A stretch of 6,578 nucleotides of DNA. Origin: Planctomycetales bacterium (GTDB lineage Bacteria > Planctomycetota > Planctomycetia > Pirellulales > Thermoguttaceae). The notes beneath the pieces are model-generated. The model was not told the DNA's origin, did no database searches, and saw only the letters and a list, made by a program, of their open reading frames with translations. This document shows, one piece after another, positions 1 through 5,368 of the stretch. The number at the start of each line of letters is the position of its first letter. The stretch's first letter is position 1. Location of the stretch: contig SKJM01000519.1 of NCBI GenBank assembly GCA_007122045.1, positions 1 to 6,578 of the forward strand. The letters are read 5' to 3'. A program made the translations under genes and the position numbers.

Positions 1-1238
1 GCCGCCTCGACGAACTTCAGCCCGCCGTACTTGTGGAACGGGATGCCCCGGTGCGCCAGTTCCGCTTCGAGCATGATGCTGTGGTGCGAGGCGCGGAACA
101 AGACGGCCTGGCGCCGCAGGGCGACGCCCGCCTCGCGGTGGGTGAGAATCTGCCGGACCACCCACTGCGTCTGGTCGTCTTCATCGTCGCACAGGACCAG
201 GCCCGGCTGCTCCCCCTCGCGGCGCTCCGACCACAGGTTCTTCGTGTACCGCTCCTTGGCCAGCGCGATGACGGCGTTGGTCGCTTCGAGGATCGGCTGG
301 CTGCTGCGGTAGTTCTGCTCGAGGGTCATCACGGTGGTGGCCGGGTACCGCTTGGGCAGATCGAGGATGTTCCGGACCGTGGCGGCGCGGAAGGCGTAGA
401 TCGACTGGGCGTCGTCGCCCACCACGGTGAGCCCTTGACCGGTCGGGCAGAGCCGGTAGATGATCTCGGCCTGGAGGGTGTTGGTGTCCTGGTATTCGTC
501 GACGAGGATGCAGTCGAACATCCCGCGGATGCGTTCGCCCGCGGCGTCGTCGTCGAGCAGGGCGTGCCAGTACAGGAGCAGGTCGTCGTAGTCGAGCACG
601 CCGCCGGCCTCCTTCCGGTCGACGTAGGCGTCGAAGAGGCGTTTGAGTTCGTCCTTCCATGGCTCGCACCAGGGGAAATGGTTTTGCAGGACTTGCTGCA
701 GCGGCTGGCGGGCGTTCACGCATCGGCTGTAGAGGGCCATGCAGGTGCCCTTGTGGGGGAAGCGCCGGTCGGTCTTCGCCAGGCCGAGTTCCGTTCGCAC
801 GACGTTGAGCAGGTCCTCCGAGTCGGTGCGGTCGTGGATGGAAAAGCCGGGCGGCAGTCCGATGGCCTTGCCGAATTGGCGGAGCAGGCGGGTGGCGATG
901 GCGTGAAAGGTGCCTCCCCAAACGCGGGTGCCCCGCATAGCACCATGCCCGGCTTCCCGCGAGGCCCCATCTTGTTCGGCCTTGGCAAGGTGGCGGAGGA
1001 TGCCGTCGACGCGGTGGAGCATTTCGGCGGCTGCCCGGCGGGTGAACGTGAGCAGGAGGACCCGATCGGGCTGGGCGCCTTGGGCAATCAGCCAGGCCAC
1101 GCGGCGGACGAGGGTAGCCGTCTTGCCGGTGCCGGCCCCGGCGACGATGAGCAACGGGGCGCGGCCGTGGGTGGCGGCGGCGCGTTGCTGGGGGTTGAGC
1201 CGGGCGAGGACGTGATCGATGACGGTTGGTGGGGGCAT
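1..1238 (-). CDS. UvrD/PcrA-like superfamily 1 DNA helicase, N-terminal part (cut by window edge)
   Basis: This is an ATP-dependent 3'-5' DNA helicase of the UvrD/Rep family, a cytoplasmic enzyme of DNA repair or replication restart. The frame is open for 412 codons and runs off the left edge. Motifs read in order: Q motif LNPQQRAA (14-21), Walker A AGAGTGKT (33-40), motif Ia LTFTRRAAAEM (63-73), motif Ib GTFHA (109-113), DYDDLLLYWHALL (216-228), Walker B DEYQDTN (247-253), motif III VVGDDAQSIYAFRAA (272-286), motif IV LEQNYRSS (306-313) and the domain 2A motif YGG.KFVE (404-411). About 40% of a typical 650-750 residue helicase is missing. The start is the ATG at 1238-1236: upstream in frame there is no other ATG, GTG or TTG before a stop. 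No clear Shine-Dalgarno site is seen; GGGAAG lies 12 bases upstream. The loop between motifs Ia and Ib is about 20 residues longer than in PcrA. Family call is very sure; whether it is the housekeeping UvrD/PcrA or a paralogue cannot be told from this half, so no symbol is given. Confidence 0.95.
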   Translation of the reverse strand, partial: MPPPTVIDHVLARLNPQQRAAATHGRAPLLIVAGAGTGKTATLVRRVAWLIAQGAQPDRVLLLTFTRRAAAEMLHRVDGILRHLAKAEQDGASREAGHGAMRGTRVWGGTFHAIATRLLRQFGKAIGLPPGFSIHDRTDSEDLLNVVRTELGLAKTDRRFPHKGTCMALYSRCVNARQPLQQVLQNHFPWCEPWKDELKRLFDAYVDRKEAGGVLDYDDLLLYWHALLDDDAAGERIRGMFDCILVDEYQDTNTLQAEIIYRLCPTGQGLTVVGDDAQSIYAFRAATVRNILDLPKRYPATTVMTLEQNYRSSQPILEATNAVIALAKERYTKNLWSERREGEQPGLVLCDDEDDQTQWVVRQILTHREAGVALRRQAVLFRASHHSIMLEAELAHRGIPFHKYGGLKFVEA

Positions 1239-1307
1239 CGCCGATACCGGCTTCCCGGGTACGCGGGTGTGTGATATTTTGATTTTGACCTGGATGATCG
1301 ACCAGCG

Positions 1308-1339
1308 TTCGTCGTTCCGCGTAACGGCGGAACTACGGA
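1308..1339. repeat. Imperfect palindrome / hairpin, possible dispersed intergenic repeat
   Basis: Arms GTTCCGC (1314-1320) and GCGGAAC (1327-1333) pair perfectly around a 6-base loop. After one mismatch, five more pairs form between 1308-1312 and 1335-1339, one of them G-T. There is no T-run on either side, and the genes on both sides point away from it, so it is not a terminator for either. From memory, similar 'GTTCCGCC...GGCGGAAC' palindromes recur between genes in some planctomycete genomes, so a dispersed repeat is my preferred reading. Only one copy lies in this window, so the repeat status is not shown here. Confidence 0.45.
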
Positions 1340-1598
1340 ATGTGATGATTTATCGGTTAGGCGGGGGTCCAGGAAAAGGAAGCCCACGCCGTCCCTTTGC
1401 CCAAACGCCGAATTCAGCAGGGTTTGTGCGTCCTTCCCAGCCGCCCGGCAGGCACTAGCCCGATCTGGTGGGCGCATCCTGCTTTCATCCATTGTCGCAC
1501 GAAAGGGGCGGACCGCCAAGGGACCGAGCCGGGTAGCTCCATTGGCCTATGGCCGCGCCCCGGGGGGCAGATTCGCGCCGGGGGGGACGATTGAGGGC

Positions 1599-1627
1599 TC
1601 GACAGGCGGGCGGCGTTCGGGTATGCT
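1599..1627 (+). promoter_or_regulatory. Sigma70-like promoter for the chorismatase-like gene
   Basis: A -35 box TCGACA (1599-1604, 5 of 6 matches to TTGACA) is followed by exactly 17 bases and a -10 box TATGCT (1622-1627, 4 of 6 matches to TATAAT). Transcription would begin near 1634, giving a leader of about 90 bases to the chosen start at 1725. The -10 box covers an in-frame ATG at 1623, so if this promoter is used, neither that ATG nor the one at 1542 can be the translation start. The call rests on consensus matching only. Confidence 0.5.
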
Positions 1628-1724
1628 GTCAGGTATCCCTGGACGCGCCGCCGACCCCGCCCCGGCCGCACCGGTACCACCTTCCACGATCCCACCAACC
1701 ATCATGATCCCACCCGCAACACGC

Positions 1725-2933
1725 ATGATCCGCAAAGAAACCAGCGAGGGCATCGGCTACAGCGTTGTTGAGCTTGGCCAGGTCCGTCACGTGTTCGCCA
1801 GTGCCGTTCCCCGGGGCGGCGGCGACTTCGAGCAGCAGATCCGTGACGCCTTGACGACCATCGAGGACGTCGTCGGCGAGGAGGGGACCCGCGGCTCGAT
1901 TGTGCAGCAAGCCGTCTTCCTGCGCGACATCGAGCAAACGGAAACATGCCGGGCCATCATCAAGGAATTCTACGGTTCCGAACTGCCGGCGACCAGCTAC
2001 ATTCCCCAGGCGCCGTGCAACAACAAGCTCGTTTCCATCGAGGCGCTGGGCGTGGGGCGTGGGTTCGACGGCGTCGAAATCCGGCGCCTTTCCGAGCAAA
2101 TGGTCGTGACCGGCCATGACGGCACCGAATGGGTGCACTTGGCGAACATCACGCCGCGCACCGAGGCCACGTCGGTGTACGAGCGGGCGCTCGACGTGTT
2201 CGAGCAGATGGCGGCCGGGCTGGCCGAATACGGCTATTCCTTCAACCAGGTCATTCGCACCTGGTTGTACCTCGGCGACATCGTCGGCCCCGAGGCCGAT
2301 ACGCAACGCTACAAGGAACTCAACCGGGCGCGCACCGACTTCTTCCGCAACTGCCGGTTCGGCGGGGCCTTGCTGCCGGACGGTTGGCAAGACGCCGTGT
2401 ACCCGGCCAGTACGGGCATCGGTTCCGACGGGCGCGACTTCATGGCCAGTTGCGTCGCCTTGGTCACCGACCGGCCCGACGTGAAGCTGGTTCCGCTGGA
2501 GAACCCGATGCAGGTTTCGGCGTTCGACTACGGCCGGCAGTACAGCCCCAAGAGCCCGAAGTTCGCCCGGGCCATGGCGGTGGCCGCGGGCGACGCGGCC
2601 AGCACCTTTGTCTCCGGCACGGCGAGCATCACCAACTCGGAAACGCAGCACGTGGGCGACGTGGCGGCGCAGACCGCGCAGACGCTCGACAATATCGAGG
2701 CCCTGATCGGGGAGGCCAACTTCGACCAACACGGCATGCCGGGGCTGGGCGCCACCCTGGACGACCTGGCCCTGGTCCGCGTGTACATCAAGCGGCAGGA
2801 CGATTACCTCCGCGCCCGGGCCGTCTGTGAGCAGCGCTTGGGCGAAGTGCCGATCATCTACGCCGTGGCCGACGTCTGCCGGCCGGAACTGCTGGTCGAG
2901 ATCGAAGGCATCGCCTTCTCGCAACGGGCGTAG
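1725..2933 (+). CDS. Chorismatase-like protein of the RidA/YjgF fold (FkbO/Hyg5/XanB2-related)
   Basis: A protein of about 402 residues with no signal peptide or membrane segment, probably cytoplasmic. The C-terminal third (from about 280) has the RidA/YjgF pattern and carries VSGTASI...E..HVGD (296-312) followed by Q.. TLDNIEALI (316-328), then YIKRQDDY (354-361) and ADVCRPELLVEIEGIAF (382-398). By family knowledge these resemble chorismatases, which hydrolyse chorismate to a dihydroxycyclohexadiene or hydroxybenzoate product plus pyruvate; the exact reaction here is inference. The N-terminal part (HVFASAVP 22-29, QAVFLRD 62-68, YIPQAPC 92-98) looks like a second, diverged RidA-type domain. 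The middle segment TWLYLGDIVGPE..TQRYKELNRARTDFF (179-207) is also distinctive. RidA's substrate arginine is replaced by Ile377, arguing against an imine deaminase. The start is uncertain: 1725 is chosen because GC at third codon positions rises there and an upstream promoter rules out 1542 and 1623; 1704 is the alternative. No Shine-Dalgarno site precedes either. Confidence 0.8.
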   Translation: MIRKETSEGIGYSVVELGQVRHVFASAVPRGGGDFEQQIRDALTTIEDVVGEEGTRGSIVQQAVFLRDIEQTETCRAIIKEFYGSELPATSYIPQAPCNNKLVSIEALGVGRGFDGVEIRRLSEQMVVTGHDGTEWVHLANITPRTEATSVYERALDVFEQMAAGLAEYGYSFNQVIRTWLYLGDIVGPEADTQRYKELNRARTDFFRNCRFGGALLPDGWQDAVYPASTGIGSDGRDFMASCVALVTDRPDVKLVPLENPMQVSAFDYGRQYSPKSPKFARAMAVAAGDAASTFVSGTASITNSETQHVGDVAAQTAQTLDNIEALIGEANFDQHGMPGLGATLDDLALVRVYIKRQDDYLRARAVCEQRLGEVPIIYAVADVCRPELLVEIEGIAFSQRA

Positions 2934-2937
2934 CACG

Positions 2938-2966
2938 TTGCCGCCGGCGGGTTCGGCCGGTAGAAT
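2938..2966 (+). promoter_or_regulatory. Sigma70-like promoter for the nifU-nifS operon
   Basis: The -35 box TTGCCG (2938-2943, 4 of 6) and -10 box TAGAAT (2961-2966, 5 of 6) are separated by exactly 17 bases. The -35 begins 5 bases after the stop codon of the chorismatase-like gene. Transcription would start near 2973, leaving a leader of about 77 bases before nifU. This supports nifU-nifS as their own transcription unit, though read-through from upstream remains possible since no terminator is seen in the 116-base gap. Confidence 0.55.
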
Positions 2967-3036
2967 ACCCTATCCTTGTGGGCCGGGCGTTCGTTCTTCA
3001 GGCATACTCCGCAAGCGGATGGTGGCATTTGGCCAC

Positions 3037-3043
3037 GAAGAGG
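3037..3043 (+). promoter_or_regulatory. Ribosome binding site deciding the nifU start
   Basis: GAAGAGG lies 6 bases upstream of the ATG at 3050. It is the clearest Shine-Dalgarno-like site found at a start in this window. It favours 3050 over the longer in-frame start at 2978, which would add 24 residues unlike any NifU N-terminus and sits almost on the predicted transcription start. Confidence 0.7.
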
Positions 3044-3049
3044 TACCCT

Positions 3050-4054
3050 ATGGCGTGGCAGTACAGCGAGAAAACCAAGCAACTTTTCATGGATGCCGTC
3101 CATGGCAAGCCGGGCACCCACCTCGGTGAACTGGAAGATCCCGACGGCTTCGGCGAACATGGGTCCATCGCGTGCGGCGACGCCATGCGGTTCACGTTCA
3201 AAGTGCACCGGCACCCGACCGACCCCACCGGCGACGTCATCACCGAGGCCCGATACCTGACGTTCGGGTGCACATCGGCCATTGCCGCTTCCGAGGCCCT
3301 TTGTACCCTCATCGAGCAGGGCGGCTACACCCCCGTCGGCGCCTTGAAAGTCAGCAATCGCGACATCGTCGAGTTCCTTGGCGGGCTGCCGGAGCAGAAG
3401 ATCCACTGCTCGGTGATGGGCGCCGAGGCGCTGGAAGCGGCGGTGTTCAACTGGGCGCAGCGCCGCGGTGTGAACCTTGAGGCCCTCGGCGTCGACCTGC
3501 ACATGGACGAGCAGGACGAAGGGCGCATCGTGTGCAAGTGCTTCTCGCTGTCGGAACCGTATATCAAGCGCAAGATCCGAGAGCTGGGGTTGCGGACCAT
3601 TCCCGAAATCACCCATGCGATCAAGGCGGGCGGGGCTTGCATGTCGTGCCACCACGCGCCCGGGGGGCTGCAAGACATGCTCGACGAGGTGTGGCAGGCC
3701 GCCGATCAGGCGGGGCAAGCCCCGGCCCAAGTGTCGACGCTCATCTCCTTTGCGCCGTTGGACGGGGCCGGCGCGGCCGAGACCCCCTCGACCGGCGCCC
3801 CCTCGGGCGAGGCGAACATTTCCCCCTATCAGTTCTCCAAAAAAGTCGAACACGCCGTCAGTGAGTATATCCGCCCCATGCTTCAAAGCGATGGCGGCGA
3901 CATCGAGATCGTCGACATCAAGGACCGGCTGGTCTACTGCCGGCTGACCGGCGCCTGCAAGGGCTGCGCCAAGGCCGGCCAGACCCTGGCGCTGATGGTC
4001 GAGCAGACCCTCAAAGACACCGTCGACGAACGCATCCGCGTCATCGCCGTTTGA
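3050..4054 (+). CDS. nifU: NifU, three-domain iron-sulfur cluster assembly scaffold
   Basis: NifU is the cytoplasmic scaffold on which [2Fe-2S] and [4Fe-4S] clusters are built from sulfur delivered by NifS, then passed to target proteins. The 334-residue product has the full NifU domain order. The IscU-like domain (about 1-130) has all three ligand cysteines, Cys42, Cys74 and Cys120, with Asp44 in the usual place (ACGDAM). The central Bfd-like [2Fe-2S] domain (about 158-205) has Cys162, Cys164, Cys197 and Cys200 (VCKCF, CMSCHH). An Ala/Pro-rich linker (about 217-258) leads to the C-terminal Nfu domain (260-334) with LQSDGGDIE and the Cys303-x-x-Cys306 pair in GACKGCAKAGQTL. Nothing expected is missing, so it should be functional. 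The start is fixed by the MAWQYSEKT N-terminus and a good Shine-Dalgarno site. nifS follows after 6 bases. No nitrogenase genes are in the window, so a general Fe-S role is likely. Confidence 0.97.
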   Translation: MAWQYSEKTKQLFMDAVHGKPGTHLGELEDPDGFGEHGSIACGDAMRFTFKVHRHPTDPTGDVITEARYLTFGCTSAIAASEALCTLIEQGGYTPVGALKVSNRDIVEFLGGLPEQKIHCSVMGAEALEAAVFNWAQRRGVNLEALGVDLHMDEQDEGRIVCKCFSLSEPYIKRKIRELGLRTIPEITHAIKAGGACMSCHHAPGGLQDMLDEVWQAADQAGQAPAQVSTLISFAPLDGAGAAETPSTGAPSGEANISPYQFSKKVEHAVSEYIRPMLQSDGGDIEIVDIKDRLVYCRLTGACKGCAKAGQTLALMVEQTLKDTVDERIRVIAV

Positions 4055-4060
4055 ACTCCC

Positions 4061-5287
4061 ATGACCCAAATTGTCTACGCCGACAACAACGCCACCACGC
4101 CCATTGCCCCGGAGGTGTTCGAGGCGATGGCGCCTTACCTGACCGGCGAGTACTTCAATCCGAGTTCCATGTACGAGCCCGCCCGGCGAGTGGCCGACGT
4201 CGTGGCCGCCGCCCGGCGGACCATCGCTCGGGCCTTCGGCAACGTCGAGCCGAAGCAGTTCCTCTTCACCAGTTGCGCCACCGAGAGCAACAACACGGCC
4301 ATCTTCGGCACGGCTCGGGCGAACCCGAATCGGCGGCACGTCATCACCACCCGGGTCGAGCACCCGGCCGTGCTGGGCGTGTGCAAGGAACTCGAACGGC
4401 AGGGTTACGAGGTCACCTGGCTGGGCGTCGACCGGCAAGGGAACCTCGACGTGGCCGAGTTCATCCGCGCGCTGCGGCCCGACACGCTGCTGGTCACCGT
4501 CATGCACGCGAACAACGAGACGGGCGTGATCTTCCCCGTCGCGCAGCTCGCCCGCCTGACCAAGGAAACCGATCCGTCCATTGTCTTCCACACCGACGCC
4601 ACGCAGTCGGTCGGCAAGCTGCCCATCGACCTGCACGGGGAATACCGTTACGTGGACCTGCTTTCTTTTTCCGGCCACAAGCTGCACGCGCCGAAGGGCG
4701 TCGGCGCGCTGTACATCCAGCGGGGAACCCCGTGCCGCCCGTACCTGATTGGCGGGCATCAAGAGGAGGGGCGGCGGGCCGGTACCGAAAACGTGCCCTA
4801 CATCATCGGCCTGGCCAAGGCCGTGGAACTGGCCATGGCGCATCTCGACGAGGAGGCCGGACGGGTGCGCGCCCTGCGCGACCGGCTGGAGCAGGAACTG
4901 GCGGCGCGGATTTCCTGGCTGGAGGTCAACGGCGGCGGCGCGCCCCGGCTGCCAAACACGTCGAACCTCTCGTGCTACTACATCGAGGGCGAGAGCATGC
5001 TGTTCCAACTGAGCGACCGCGGCATCTGCGCCTCGAGCGGCTCGGCGTGCACCAGCGGCTCGCTCGAGCCTTCACACGTGCTCCGGGCCATCGGGGTGCC
5101 GTTCACCGCCGTCCACGGCTCGGTTCGTTTCAGTTTCAGCCGCTACAACACCGAGGACGACATCGACCACATCGTCGAGGTGTTCCCGCCGGTGGTGGCG
5201 AACCTGCGCCGGGCCTCTCCGTACTGGGACCAGGTGAAGAACGAGCCGCGGCCCGGCCCCTGGCTGGAAGCGGCCACGCAGCGGTAG
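4061..5287 (+). CDS. nifS: NifS, PLP-dependent cysteine desulfurase
   Basis: NifS removes sulfur from L-cysteine, giving alanine and an enzyme-bound persulfide that is handed to NifU for cluster assembly. The 408-residue product is full length for a class I (NifS/IscS-type) cysteine desulfurase. Visible features: N-terminal YADNNATTP (6-14), SCATESNNTAI (71-81), the cofactor-stacking His101 in VEHPAV, HANNETG (149-155), PLP-contacting Asp179 and Gln182 in HTDATQS, the Schiff-base Lys207 in SFSGHK (202-207), GGHQEEGRRAGTENV (231-245), and the catalytic loop SGSACTSGS (326-334) with Cys330. The extended loop continuing LEPSHVLRAIG is typical of NifS and IscS rather than SufS. The gene follows nifU by 6 bases with no Shine-Dalgarno site, so translation is probably coupled to nifU. 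The C-terminal tail after about 385 is less conserved. Its pairing with a three-domain NifU, and the absence of IscU/HscBA neighbours, make nifS the right symbol. Confidence 0.96.
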   Translation: MTQIVYADNNATTPIAPEVFEAMAPYLTGEYFNPSSMYEPARRVADVVAAARRTIARAFGNVEPKQFLFTSCATESNNTAIFGTARANPNRRHVITTRVEHPAVLGVCKELERQGYEVTWLGVDRQGNLDVAEFIRALRPDTLLVTVMHANNETGVIFPVAQLARLTKETDPSIVFHTDATQSVGKLPIDLHGEYRYVDLLSFSGHKLHAPKGVGALYIQRGTPCRPYLIGGHQEEGRRAGTENVPYIIGLAKAVELAMAHLDEEAGRVRALRDRLEQELAARISWLEVNGGGAPRLPNTSNLSCYYIEGESMLFQLSDRGICASSGSACTSGSLEPSHVLRAIGVPFTAVHGSVRFSFSRYNTEDDIDHIVEVFPPVVANLRRASPYWDQVKNEPRPGPWLEAATQR

Positions 5288-5332
5288 GCCGGTTGCGGGG
5301 GGGCAACTCGTCAGAGCCCACGGGGAGTCCGT

Positions 5333-5363
5333 CAACCCACGCTCCAACTCGGCGCGTGGGGTG
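5333..5363. terminator. Hairpin in the convergent nifS / oxidoreductase spacer, possible bidirectional terminator
   Basis: Arms CCCACGC (5336-5342) and GCGTGGG (5354-5360) pair over an 11-base loop, and after one mismatch two more pairs form at 5333-5334 with 5362-5363. It lies 46 bases after the nifS stop and 5 bases after the end of the oppositely facing oxidoreductase gene, where a shared terminator would be expected. There is no T-run on either strand, so it is not a classical intrinsic terminator. A smaller GTTGC/GCAAC stem with a G6 loop sits at 5292-5307. Confidence 0.35.
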
Positions 5364-5368
5364 GGACC

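Larger units (their letters stand above)
1239..1724. other. Divergent intergenic region between helicase and chorismatase-like gene
   Basis: This stretch separates the leftward helicase gene from the rightward chorismatase-like gene. I see no convincing coding sequence in it: open frames here are short, compositionally unlike the neighbouring genes, or tails of frames antisense or out of phase with the real genes. It holds a more AT-rich patch (about 1273-1290) just upstream of the helicase start, a hairpin at 1308-1339, G-rich runs at 1562-1567 and about 1581-1586, and a sigma70-like promoter at 1599-1627. The helicase promoter should also lie here, but I found no leftward -35/-10 pair good enough to name. 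No tRNA cloverleaf or riboswitch was recognised. Confidence 0.75.

Noticed and set aside
33..1274. 413-codon open frame on the plus strand at the left end
   Set aside because: It lies opposite the helicase frame, which carries all expected motifs in order.
1239..1519. Minus-strand short frame running through the intergenic region into the helicase gene
   Set aside because: It reads through the hairpin and then continues out of phase with the helicase; the product is Pro/Ser-rich with no recognisable domain.
1562..1610. G-rich runs that might form a G-quadruplex
   Set aside because: There are four G-runs of three or more, but the loops are about 8-13 bases, too long for a confident call in DNA this GC-rich.
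1629..2936. 435-codon open frame on the minus strand opposite the chorismatase-like gene
   Set aside because: It mirrors the plus-strand gene, has no family motif and low-complexity GC-driven composition.
2978..3049. Upstream extension of nifU to an earlier ATG
   Set aside because: The added residues do not resemble a NifU N-terminus, and a good ribosome binding site precedes 3050.
2858..5008. 716-codon open frame on the minus strand across nifU and nifS
   Set aside because: It is antisense to two clearly recognised genes with intact catalytic residues. Its product is rich in Gly, Val, Asp, His and Arg with no recognisable motif, as expected from the complement of GC-rich coding DNA.
1725..5287. 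A single three-gene operon linking the chorismatase-like protein to Fe-S assembly
   Set aside because: A good promoter lies in the 116-base gap before nifU and no biochemical link is evident. Co-transcription is possible but not supported enough to claim.
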